A DNA stretch of 64,000 nt from the NCBI GenBank assembly GCA_005880915.1, contig VBIW01000037.1, forward strand, positions 320,561 through 384,560, given 5' to 3'. Below the pieces are notes generated by a model that searched no databases, was not told the DNA's origin, and saw only the letters and a list, made by a program, of their open reading frames with translations. Source of the DNA: Chloroflexota bacterium. GTDB lineage: Bacteria > Chloroflexota > Dormibacteria > Dormibacterales > Dormibacteraceae. The position numbers and the translations under genes were made by a program. Positions 40,135 to 48,586 of the stretch are shown in pieces; position 1 is the first letter of the stretch; the number at the start of each line of letters is the position of its first letter.

Positions 40135-41313
40135 GGTCACGCGAATCTCAACCTTCTTGCGAGCCGTGACCTCTCTCTCTCCGAAGCTGCCGGCCACGAG
40201 GATCGCCAGCCACGCTGCGTCCCAGATGAGCTGGGGCGCGTGCGTGGCGATGTCCCAGACAGGCTGAGTCTGTTGCGGCCCGAAGGTCATCACCTGCATC
40301 GTTACGATGCCGGCCAGCAGCCAAAGGCGCTGCCAGACCGGGGGCGAGGTGCGAAGAAAGAGCCAGGCTGCCAGGAGCAGGATGCTGTAGTCCAGCTCGT
40401 GGAAATGGAAGGCCACGGCCGCGGTGCCGAGGATTCCGGCGACGAACACCATCTCCGGGTCCGCGCGGCGCCACCACGCCACCGCGATGGCCGCCGCGCA
40501 CTGCACCGTCCACAGCAAGTAGGTCAGCGGACCGAGGCCGAAGAAGTGGGCGAGCGTGTACTCGACGTGGGCGGGGCTCGCCTGGCCGTGTTGCAGCGCC
40601 TGAAACCAGATCGCCAGTCCTGAGGGTTGTAGCGCGGCGAGCGTCGCGACGCCGAGCACCGCGCATCCGATCAACCAGCCCACCACCGGTCTGTAGCGGC
40701 CGCTCACCAGGAGCACGATCGGGATGAGGATGATGTCCTGCGGCTTGAGAAACGTGGCGACCGCGAGCACGGCCCCCGCCGCGAGGGGGCGGTCGTGCGT
40801 CACGAGCCACCATGCCCCGGCCATCAGAAGGAGCAGGAGCATCGTCGGCTGGCCGAAGTAGAACGCCAGGAGGACTGGCCACAAGCCTGCGGCCAGCAAC
40901 AGCAGAGTGATTTTGGCCAGGCCGCTGTAGGGAGCGGCGATGCGCCACGCAAGCACCAGCGCCACCAGCGACACCAGCGTCCACAGCGCATAGGCGACCG
41001 GCTCCGAAAAAGCGGTCAGCGGAGCGAACAGCCACGCGAGGAGGGGCGGGTTGAGATAGGTGTAGAGCGGGTCGATAAGACGCGCGCCGGCGGGGAACGC
41101 CGCGGACAGCGAGCGCAGCGTCGCCTCGTCGTAGATCGAGGCCCAGCCGTATCGAAGGCCGGCCTGCGCAGCGACGTAAGTCATGCGCACGTCCTCGTGG
41201 ATCGGACCGGCGGCAAACAAGAACAGCCAGAATCCGATCGAGTAAGCCGCCGCGGACCCAGACGCCGCGGCCGATGCGGCAAGCCAGAGTGGTGGCCGGC
41301 GGCGTGTGCTCAT
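40129..41313 (-). CDS. GT87-like integral membrane glycosyltransferase
   Basis: 394 aa from ATG 41313, with about 10 hydrophobic segments. Motifs shared with two other genes in the window: GWASIYDEA, TFLKPQD and FYFGQPTMLL, typical of DUF2029/GT87 mannosyltransferase-type proteins. It uses a polyprenyl-phosphate sugar to extend a glycan outside the membrane. ATGA overlap with the paralogue upstream shows an operon of two. The Arg/Lys-rich C-terminus (REVTARKKVE) is cytoplasmic. Confidence 0.8.
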   Translation of the reverse strand: MSTRRRPPLWLAASAAASGSAAAYSIGFWLFLFAAGPIHEDVRMTYVAAQAGLRYGWASIYDEATLRSLSAAFPAGARLIDPLYTYLNPPLLAWLFAPLTAFSEPVAYALWTLVSLVALVLAWRIAAPYSGLAKITLLLLAAGLWPVLLAFYFGQPTMLLLLLMAGAWWLVTHDRPLAAGAVLAVATFLKPQDIILIPIVLLVSGRYRPVVGWLIGCAVLGVATLAALQPSGLAIWFQALQHGQASPAHVEYTLAHFFGLGPLTYLLWTVQCAAAIAVAWWRRADPEMVFVAGILGTAAVAFHFHELDYSILLLAAWLFLRTSPPVWQRLWLLAGIVTMQVMTFGPQQTQPVWDIATHAPQLIWDAAWLAILVAGSFGEREVTARKKVEIRVTS

Positions 41314-42458
41314 AGGGCAGCGTGCAACGCGGCTAGCGGTCGACGCTTGAGGATCGGTTCGAGGCCGAGGAACACGATCCAGACCGGCTCCCAGACAAGC
41401 ATTGGCACAGGCAGGCCGATGGCGATCAGCTGGGCCGCAGCGATGCCCGCCAACAGCCACGCGAACTGCACTCCGCTCGGTCCGGCCCGAAGCACGATCC
41501 AGGCGGCCAGGACGAGCACGGCTACGTCGTCTTCATGGAGATATGTCGCCGATGCCATGGTGCCGACCAGGCCCAACGCGAAGACGAGGTCGAGGCGTTC
41601 GCGCCGGAGCCACGCCAATCCGAGCGCGGAGGCGCCGAGCGCGACCTCCACGCCGGTGGCGAGAGGTCCGTGGCCGAAGATGAACGAGTAGGTCAACGGC
41701 GCGTTGAACGGGTCTCCTCGGACCAGCGCGAGATCACTGAGCCAGCTCGTAATGCCTGCGGTCCCCAGCGACAGAGCTGAAAGAAGTCCGATCACCCCGC
41801 CGGCGACTCCAAACGCAACGATCGGGCGCCAGCGTCCGCTCACAAGCAGCGCGATGGGAAGGAGCAGGCAATCCTGCGGCTTGAGGCAGAACGCCAGCGC
41901 AAGCGCGACGCCGGCGGGAACCCAGCGGCGCTGCTCGAGCATCCACCAGGAGACGGCGAGCATGGCGATGGTGATCGCCGTCCACTGTCCGAGCCAGAAC
42001 TGGTAGTGCATTGGCCACAGCCCGAGGGCCAGCAGCACCAGCGTCGCGCGTACGAGTCGCGAGCCGGGAACGACCAACCATGCAGCTGCCACGAAAGAGG
42101 CGAGGCTGATCAAGGTCCAGATCAGATAGCCCGCCGGGATCGGCAGCCACGCCAGCGGCACGGCCATCCACGCGGCAGGCGGCGGGCTGACGAAAACGTG
42201 CATCGAGTCGATGGGGCCGATCCCCGCGGAGGCCGCTCGCTGCGCCGCGATGTCGTAAATGTGTGACCAGCCTTGCGTCAGGCCGATCCGGGCGGCCACG
42301 GCGTGCAGGCGGAAGTCTTCTGCGTTGGGGTCAGACGTGAAATGGTCGATCCACCGCGCGACGCCGAACACGAACACAATCGCCGAAGCGAGGGTCGAGC
42401 CCGCGAGCCAGAGCGGAGGCAGCCGTTGCTGGAGCGTCATTGTCGTTGCCTGGCGCAT
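41310..42458 (-). CDS. GT87-like integral membrane glycosyltransferase
   Basis: 382 aa with about 10 membrane segments. GWSHIYDIA, FVSPPPAAWM, FWLGQWTAIT and FCLKPQD are the same landmarks as in the next gene and at 48583-49752, so the three are paralogues. ATG 42458 or ATG 42440 could be the start. The gene precedes its paralogue by a 4-nt overlap. Probably adds a sugar to the same surface glycan. Confidence 0.8.
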   Translation of the reverse strand: MRQATTMTLQQRLPPLWLAGSTLASAIVFVFGVARWIDHFTSDPNAEDFRLHAVAARIGLTQGWSHIYDIAAQRAASAGIGPIDSMHVFVSPPPAAWMAVPLAWLPIPAGYLIWTLISLASFVAAAWLVVPGSRLVRATLVLLALGLWPMHYQFWLGQWTAITIAMLAVSWWMLEQRRWVPAGVALALAFCLKPQDCLLLPIALLVSGRWRPIVAFGVAGGVIGLLSALSLGTAGITSWLSDLALVRGDPFNAPLTYSFIFGHGPLATGVEVALGASALGLAWLRRERLDLVFALGLVGTMASATYLHEDDVAVLVLAAWIVLRAGPSGVQFAWLLAGIAAAQLIAIGLPVPMLVWEPVWIVFLGLEPILKRRPLAALHAAL

Positions 42459-42496
42459 CGGCGCCGTATTCTCCGCTCCCGCGCGGCCCTTTCAGT

Positions 42497-43804
42497 TCAG
42501 TAGATCGGCGTTTCCAGAGAGACTGTTTCGAGCCACTTCCGGGCGGAGGTCAAAAAGCGCGCGGCCTGGAGGCCATCGAGCACGCGGTGGTCGAACGAGA
42601 AGCAGAGGTACATCATCGGCTTGATCCCGATCATTCCCTGCACCGCCACCGGGCGCTCAACGATCGCTTCCATGGTCAGGATGCCTGCCTGCCCGGGAGT
42701 GATCACCGAGTAGCTGAAGAGCGTGCCGAACGTGCCGGAGTTGTTGACCGTGAAGGTCCCACCGGCCAGCTCGTCGGCCTTGAGCTGCTTGTTGCGCGCA
42801 CGCGTGGCGAGGTCGTTGACTGCGCGCGCCAGGCCCGCCAGGGAAAGACCGTCGGCTCGCCGAACCACCGGCACCAGAAGCGTGTCCTCGAGGCCGACTG
42901 AGATGCCCAGGTTGATGTCCCGGTGGACGATGAGCTCGGTCTCGTTGAAGGTCGAGTTGACCTCCGGGTGCTCGCGCAGGGCCGAGATCGCGGCCATCAT
43001 CACGTACGGCAGATAGGTCAGCGAGAAACCCTCCTGCTTCTGGAAGGCGCCTTTGTTGGCGTTGCGGCTTGCCACCACTCCCGACATGTCCACTTCCTGC
43101 GTCTGCCAGGCGTGGGGGATGGTCTGCTTGGAGCGGGTCATGTTCTCCGCGATCAGGCGGCGGACCCGAGTGAGCTGCACCACCTCGTCGCCCTCGGACC
43201 TGGTGACTGGAGCGGGCGGGGGAGCCGAGGATCCGGGCGGCGCGGATGTGGCCTTGCTGGCGAAATCCTGCACGTCTTTCTTCGTGACTCGCCCGCCAAG
43301 GCCTGTGCCGGTCACCTTCGCCAGGTCGACGTTCAACTCCGAGGCGGCCATCTGGACGCCAGGGGAGAATCGATGCCCTTCACCTCCCCGCTCGCCGGGG
43401 AGGTCGGCCGCGGGGCGGCCGGGTGGGGGCGCGCTCTCTGGCTGTGCCTTGGGCGCGTCAATCTTGGGCGCAAGCGCTGCCCCTCCGGCGCTCCGCGCCA
43501 CCTCCCCATGAATGGGGAGGACAGGGGCCGGCGTTTCAGACGCAGCCTTCACCGCGGAGTCGCCTGTTTCGACTACTGCTATCTCGGCCCCGGCCTGCAC
43601 CGTTTCGCCTTCCTTGGCCAGGATCTCGCGCAGGATGCCCGTGACCGGGGCAGGCACCTCGGCATTGACCTTGTCGGTGTCGACCTCGAGCATGGGCTCG
43701 AACTCGACCACCTTGTCACCTGGCTTGACGAGCCACTTCGAGATCGTGCCCTCGTGCACCGACTCGCCCAGCTGCGGCATGACGACGCGTGTCGTGGTGG
43801 CCAT
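42497..43804 (-). CDS. 2-Oxoacid dehydrogenase E2, lipoyl acyltransferase (BCKDH/OGDH type)
   Basis: 435 aa from ATG 43804, sharing one base with the E1 stop. Lipoyl domain 1-80 with Lys45 in EVDTDKVNAE; a Pro/Ala linker 82-144; peripheral-subunit-binding domain SELNVDLAKVTGTGLGGRV; and the catalytic domain from about 205 with FSFDHRVLDG (catalytic His and Asp). The linker is partly made of palindromic repeats (see 43382-43522) that encode HGEVARSAGGA-type sequence. Transfers acyl groups to CoA. Branched-chain substrate is likely from the E1 type. Confidence 0.9.
   Translation of the reverse strand: MATTTRVVMPQLGESVHEGTISKWLVKPGDKVVEFEPMLEVDTDKVNAEVPAPVTGILREILAKEGETVQAGAEIAVVETGDSAVKAASETPAPVLPIHGEVARSAGGAALAPKIDAPKAQPESAPPPGRPAADLPGERGGEGHRFSPGVQMAASELNVDLAKVTGTGLGGRVTKKDVQDFASKATSAPPGSSAPPPAPVTRSEGDEVVQLTRVRRLIAENMTRSKQTIPHAWQTQEVDMSGVVASRNANKGAFQKQEGFSLTYLPYVMMAAISALREHPEVNSTFNETELIVHRDINLGISVGLEDTLLVPVVRRADGLSLAGLARAVNDLATRARNKQLKADELAGGTFTVNNSGTFGTLFSYSVITPGQAGILTMEAIVERPVAVQGMIGIKPMMYLCFSFDHRVLDGLQAARFLTSARKWLETVSLETPIY
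43382..43522. repeat. Two REP-like palindromes in frame inside the E2 linker
   Basis: Unit 1, 43475-43522: CGCTGCCCCTCC, GGCGC-TCC-GCGCC, then CCTCCCCAT-GA-ATGGGGAGG (43501-43520), nearly identical to 7732-7780. Unit 2, 43382-43404: ACCTCCCCG-CTCGC-CGGGGAGGT (9-bp arms), of a different type. Both are on the linker part of the E2 reading frame and keep it open. Confidence 0.8.
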
Positions 43805-45867
43805 CAGTACGCGGCGAGCTCCTTGAGGACTTTCGTGATCTTGTCCGGTGTCGGCATGAAGTATTCCTCCATCGGCACGGCGTACGGCATCGACGGTACA
43901 TCGAGTCCGCCGAACCGCTTGACCGGCGCATCGAGCCAGCGCCACGCCTCGTCGGCGATGAGCGCCGCGACCTCTGAGCCGACGGAGACGCTGAAGTTGT
44001 CCTCATAGAGGACGAGGCATTTGCCGGTCTTGCGGGCCGACGCGATGATCGCCCCGCTGTCCAACGGATAGACGGTTCGCAGGTCGACGATCTCGACGCT
44101 CACGCCGTCGGCCTCGAGGTTTTTGGCCGCCTCCGCGGCGTAGTGGACCATCAGCCCGTAACAGAAGACTGAGATGTCAGTGCCCTCGCGGAATGTGCGC
44201 GCCTTCTGGAGCGGGATCAGATATTCGCCCTTTGGTACAGCCTCTTTGAACATTCGGTACAGCCGCTTGTGCTCGAAGAAGAGCACAGGGTCGGGGTCGC
44301 GGATCGCCGCGAGCAGCAACCCTTTCGCCTCGTAGGGGCTCGAAGGGATGACGATCTTCAAACCGGGGGTCGCGAATCGCGCCTCGATCGACTGCGAGTG
44401 ATAAAGCGCCCCGTGTGCGTGCCCACCCATCGGAGCGCGCACGACGAGAGGCACCGACCAATCGCCGTCGCTGCGGTAGCGGTACTTTGCGATCTCGTTG
44501 GTGATCGAGTTGAAGGCCATGTGCGCGAAGTCCGTGAACTGCATCTCGGCCACCGGGCGCTTGCCGGCGATGGCCAGGCCCAGCGCGACGCCGGCGATCG
44601 ACGACTCGGCGAGCGGGCTGTCGATGACGCGCGCCTCGCCGAATCGCTTCCGCAGCCCATCGGTGACGAGGAACACGCCGCCCTTCTGCCCCACGTCCTC
44701 GCCCAGAACCATCACGCGCTCGTCTCGCTCCATCTCCTCGGTCAGCGCCGACCGAAGCGCGGCGACCATGTTCATCTCCTCAGTCTCCACGCCGGCCGCC
44801 GGCTCGATCGCCTGCGGTGCCTCGAGCGCGTACACGTTGGTCAGCGCGTCCTCGGGCTTAGGGTCGTCGGCGTCCATGCCTGCTTTCGTCGCCCTGGTCA
44901 CCTCATCTTTGACGGCTTCCTCACCCTCGGCCACCTCTTTCGCGCTCAGGACCGCTTCTTCGATGAGGCGTTTCTTGAAGCGCTCGAGGCAGTCGTTCTG
45001 GGCCAGCAGCTCGATCTCATCCTGCGAGCGGTAGCGCCGCTGGTCATCCTCCGACGAGTGGGCGCCGAGGCGGTCGACGATGCACTCGATGAGGGTCGGG
45101 CCTTCGCCGGCGCGCGCGCGCACAACCGCCTCCTTCGAAACGACGTAGCACGTCACCGGGTCGCGGCCGTCGACCGTGACGCCGGGAAATCCATATCCGG
45201 CGGCGCGCTGCGCCACGTGCTCGATCGCGTATTCCTTGCGGAACGGAGTCGAGATGGCAAAGCCGTTGTTCTCACAGACGAAGACCTCAGGCAGCTTGTA
45301 GATCGCGGCAAAGTTAAAGGCTTCGTGAGCGTCGCCCTCAGCGCCCGCGCCTTCGCCGTAGCACGTGAGCAGGACCTTGTCGGTCCCGTCCATCTTCAAC
45401 GCGTAGGCGACGCCGGCGCCACGCACCATCTGGGTCGCAACGGGCGATCCGCCGGATGTGATGTTGAGTCGCGAGTCGGAGAAGTGGCCCGGCGTTTGCT
45501 TGCCGCCGGACGCGGGGTCGGACGCCTTGGCCAGGACCGAGAGCATGAGGTCGAGCGGCGTCATCCCCATGCGCATGCACAGCACGACGTCGCGGTAGTA
45601 CGGCGCCAGCCAGTCGTACTTCGGCTTCAGGGGCCAGCCGATGCCGATCTGCGCCGCCTCGTGCCCGGCGCAGGAAATGATGAAGGGCGCCCGCCCCTGG
45701 CGGTTGAGCACCTGAAAGCGGTAGTCGATCTGGCGGCCGAGCAGCATGTAGCGGAACCACTCTTTGAGCGTCTTCTCGTCAAGTTCGGTGTCCCGCCATG
45801 CGACCGGCTCCTGAAAACGCCAGTCAGGGCTGAACGACCGGCCTTTTGTCTTGGTGATCTGGGCCAC
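43804..45867 (-). CDS. Branched-chain 2-oxoacid dehydrogenase E1, alpha and beta subunits fused
   Basis: 687 aa. The alpha half (1-355) has SCAGHEAAQIGIG, the TPP motif GEGAGAEGDAHEAFNFAAI, FVCENNGFAIST and LGAHSSEDD; the beta half (from about 365) has NMVAALRSALTEEMERDERV, LGEDVG and a C-terminal ISVFCYGLMVHYAAEA. Usually two genes; a fused form is known from several bacteria. TPP-dependent decarboxylation of branched-chain 2-oxoacids, passing the acyl group to the E2 lipoyl arm. A GTG start lies seven bases after the E3 stop. Confidence 0.9.
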   Translation of the reverse strand: MAQITKTKGRSFSPDWRFQEPVAWRDTELDEKTLKEWFRYMLLGRQIDYRFQVLNRQGRAPFIISCAGHEAAQIGIGWPLKPKYDWLAPYYRDVVLCMRMGMTPLDLMLSVLAKASDPASGGKQTPGHFSDSRLNITSGGSPVATQMVRGAGVAYALKMDGTDKVLLTCYGEGAGAEGDAHEAFNFAAIYKLPEVFVCENNGFAISTPFRKEYAIEHVAQRAAGYGFPGVTVDGRDPVTCYVVSKEAVVRARAGEGPTLIECIVDRLGAHSSEDDQRRYRSQDEIELLAQNDCLERFKKRLIEEAVLSAKEVAEGEEAVKDEVTRATKAGMDADDPKPEDALTNVYALEAPQAIEPAAGVETEEMNMVAALRSALTEEMERDERVMVLGEDVGQKGGVFLVTDGLRKRFGEARVIDSPLAESSIAGVALGLAIAGKRPVAEMQFTDFAHMAFNSITNEIAKYRYRSDGDWSVPLVVRAPMGGHAHGALYHSQSIEARFATPGLKIVIPSSPYEAKGLLLAAIRDPDPVLFFEHKRLYRMFKEAVPKGEYLIPLQKARTFREGTDISVFCYGLMVHYAAEAAKNLEADGVSVEIVDLRTVYPLDSGAIIASARKTGKCLVLYEDNFSVSVGSEVAALIADEAWRWLDAPVKRFGGLDVPSMPYAVPMEEYFMPTPDKITKVLKELAAY

Positions 45868-45874
45868 TGTGTGC

Positions 45875-47260
45875 CTAGAAGTGGATGGCGTGGCCGTCCA
45901 CGGCCATCGCCGCCTCCATCACCGCTTCGCTCAGTGTCGGATGCGGGTGGATGTTGCGGCCGAGCTCCCACGCGTCGCCCTGAAACAGCTGGGTCAGCGC
46001 CGGCTCGGCGATGAGCTCCGTCGCCTCCGCGCCGACTATGTGCGTGCCGAGCATCTGACCCGACTTGGCGTCGGCGACGATCTTCACGAATCCTCCGGTC
46101 TCGCCGTGGATCTGGGCACGGCCGATGGCCGAGAACGGAAACCGGCCGACCTTCACCTCGTGTCCCTTGTCTCGCGCCTGCTTCTCGGTCAAACCAACCG
46201 AGGCGATCTGCGGGTGCGAGTAGGTGCAGCGTGTGACGAGCGCCTGGTCCATCGGCGCCACGCGCTGGCCCGCGATATCTTCCGCGGCGACGATCCCCTC
46301 ATGCGATGCCGCGTGGGCGAGCAGGTAGCCACCAACCACGTCGCCAATGGCGTGGACGCCATCCACCGACGTGCGCATCCATTCGTCGACCTTGATGAAG
46401 CCGTTCGGATGCGTCTGGACGCCGACCTGCTCGAAGCCGAGCTCCTTCGACACCGCGGCGCGGCCGACCGCGACCAGCAGCTGCTTCGCCCACACCTCGC
46501 CCTGGTCGGTGTCCACGCTCACACCGTCGCGGGCCTTCTTCGCACCGCTGACCTTGACGCCGAGGCGGACGTCGATGCCGGACTTCTTGAACGACGAGAG
46601 CAGCTCCTTCGACACCTCTTCGTCCTCGAGCGGGACCAGCCGGTCGAGGGCCTCGAGCAGCGTGACTTTCACTCCCAGCTCGCTGTAAAAAGTCGCGAAC
46701 TCGACGCCGACCGCGCCGGCCCCGATGATGCAGATCGACTCAGGCGCGCTCTTCGACAGGACGGCGTTGTCGGACGAGATTATGTACTGGCCATCGAGCT
46801 CGAGCCCGGGCAGCGTCTTGACCGTCGAACCCGTGGCGATGATCAGGTTTTTGGCTTTCACCTGCTTGCCGCCGACGTCGATCGTGTTGCGGTCGCGCAG
46901 CCGGCCTTTGCCGGGGACGACCTCGATCTTGTTCTTCTTCATCAAGTACTGGACGCCTTTGTAGAGCTGGCCGACGACCGCGTCGCGGCGCTGGGCGATC
47001 CGCGGGTAGTCGTAGCCGACAACCTCGGCCTTCAGGCCGAACTCGGCGCCGCGGGTGGCGACCCGGTGATAGAGCTCGGACGACTCGAGCAGCGCCTTGG
47101 TCGGGATGCAGCCGATGTGGAGGCAGGTCCCCCCGAGCTTGTCCGCTTCGACCAGCGCCACCTTGAGTCCGAGCTGCGCGGCCCGGATGCCGGCCGGGTA
47201 ACCACCCATCCCCCCGCCGAGGATGGCGACGTCAAAATCGAAATTGGGCACTGCGGTCAA
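45875..47260 (-). CDS. lpdA: Dihydrolipoamide dehydrogenase (E3)
   Basis: 461 aa flavoprotein. VAILGGGMGGYPAGIRAAQ (FAD), GGTCLHIGCIPTK (redox disulfide CxxxxC), IIGAGAVGVEFA (NAD), and HPHPTLSEAV (the His-Glu pair acting on the partner subunit). Re-oxidises the dihydrolipoyl arm of E2 with NAD+. First gene of the E3-E1-E2 operon. TTG start at 47260. Confidence 0.94.
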   Translation of the reverse strand: MTAVPNFDFDVAILGGGMGGYPAGIRAAQLGLKVALVEADKLGGTCLHIGCIPTKALLESSELYHRVATRGAEFGLKAEVVGYDYPRIAQRRDAVVGQLYKGVQYLMKKNKIEVVPGKGRLRDRNTIDVGGKQVKAKNLIIATGSTVKTLPGLELDGQYIISSDNAVLSKSAPESICIIGAGAVGVEFATFYSELGVKVTLLEALDRLVPLEDEEVSKELLSSFKKSGIDVRLGVKVSGAKKARDGVSVDTDQGEVWAKQLLVAVGRAAVSKELGFEQVGVQTHPNGFIKVDEWMRTSVDGVHAIGDVVGGYLLAHAASHEGIVAAEDIAGQRVAPMDQALVTRCTYSHPQIASVGLTEKQARDKGHEVKVGRFPFSAIGRAQIHGETGGFVKIVADAKSGQMLGTHIVGAEATELIAEPALTQLFQGDAWELGRNIHPHPTLSEAVMEAAMAVDGHAIHF

Positions 47261-47272
47261 TCTTAGGAACCT

Positions 47273-48586
47273 TTAACAGCCAGCCTTGCGAAGGCTGGCC
47301 CTGGCGGCCGCGAAATCGGTCTGGTCGCGCACCGGGAGGCCGGCGACGGGGTCGCCGTAGCGGTCCACGGCCCGGTAGTAAAGCCGGGCCGTGACCTGGG
47401 GCATCACCAGCAGGTCGGCGTAGCCGTTGGGGTCCAGACACGTGTCGCCGCGCTCCGCCGCCAGGGCCTGCAGGTCAGCCACCGCGCGCTCCATCTGGGC
47501 CGTCTTGGCGACCGCGAACTCAAAAAGGACTACGGCGCTGTTGAAGCAGGCCAGGAACAGGCAGGCGGTCAACGCGGGTCGCCAGGTGCCGCGCCACGGC
47601 AGGTTCCGGGCTGGGCCGGCCAGCAGGATCAACCACAGCACCGTGGCGATGTAGGTATATCGGGAGGCGCCCGACTGCTGGATGCCGAGCTGGGCTCGGG
47701 TCAGCCCCGTGACGAGGTAAAACGCGACCAGCCCCGCAGCAGCGCCGATCTCGAATGAGTCGGCGCCGTGACGCCACCAATGCCAGGCGAGTGCGGCGAG
47801 CGCGACCGCGAGGACCGCAGCCCCTACCCAGCCTCCCTCACCGATCAGCCCGGCCACGCTCTGGCTGAGGCCCCAGAGCGCGTAGAGGGGGTCGAGCAGC
47901 ACGTTGCCGGCCGCCGGCTGAGGGTTGGGGTGATTGCCGAACCGTCCGAACGCGACGTACCAGCCGGCCAGCCCAGCCCCGACCGGCACGAGCCACAGAA
48001 CATCTCGCCGGCGTGCCGGTGTAAGCAGCAGCTGCACCGTCGCCGCCACCGCAAAGGCGAGGCCGATGCCAGAGAAGGCGAGCGAAGCCGCCATGAGTCC
48101 GGTCGCGGCCGCCATCCGGCCCGGATTCTGCAACGCGAGCAGGGCACCGAGTCCAAAGGCGACCGAGGCGAGCCACGCCATCTGAAACGCCCACAGCAAG
48201 TCCTCCCAACCGGCGCCGAGAACCAGGAGCAGCAGGGCCGCCGACATCGCGACGAGGTCTCCGGAGCGGCGTCTTACAAGCTCGAAGAGCAGTACGACGT
48301 TGGCGGCATGGGCGATCACGAGCGCCGCCATGTACGGCAGGTAGGAGCGCAGCCCGACGGTGTCGAGCAGCGCCGAGTACACGAGCCTAAAGAAGATCGC
48401 AGGGTGCTCGTTGTGGGGCTTGAAGTAGGTCGCCAGGGTCCAGTCGGGAGCGGTCGAGATAAACGTCCACTCGTCGAAATAAAACGTGAATGTCCGCGTG
48501 AGCCAGAGGATGGCTACCGCGCCCAGCAGGGCTGCGGCGACCACCACCTCGCGCGAGTGCGGCACGCGCGCATCGGCGGCTGTCAC
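47273..48586 (-). CDS. Multi-span GT-C-like membrane protein
   Basis: 437 aa with about 10 hydrophobic segments. The loop after helix 1 reads TFYFDEWTFISTAPD, an acidic pair typical of GT-C transferases; the C-terminus is a short soluble domain with two Cys. The GTG start overlaps the stop of the GT87-like gene by four bases, so the two are cotranscribed. No specific family is recognised. Confidence 0.7.
   Translation of the reverse strand: MTAADARVPHSREVVVAAALLGAVAILWLTRTFTFYFDEWTFISTAPDWTLATYFKPHNEHPAIFFRLVYSALLDTVGLRSYLPYMAALVIAHAANVVLLFELVRRRSGDLVAMSAALLLLVLGAGWEDLLWAFQMAWLASVAFGLGALLALQNPGRMAAATGLMAASLAFSGIGLAFAVAATVQLLLTPARRRDVLWLVPVGAGLAGWYVAFGRFGNHPNPQPAAGNVLLDPLYALWGLSQSVAGLIGEGGWVGAAVLAVALAALAWHWWRHGADSFEIGAAAGLVAFYLVTGLTRAQLGIQQSGASRYTYIATVLWLILLAGPARNLPWRGTWRPALTACLFLACFNSAVVLFEFAVAKTAQMERAVADLQALAAERGDTCLDPNGYADLLVMPQVTARLYYRAVDRYGDPVAGLPVRDQTDFAAARASLRKAGC

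Noticed and set aside
44269..46014. Long forward ORF (581 aa) opposite the E1 gene
   Set aside because: Antisense shadow in high-GC DNA; no family motif, His/Arg/Val-rich, while the reverse strand encodes a complete E1.
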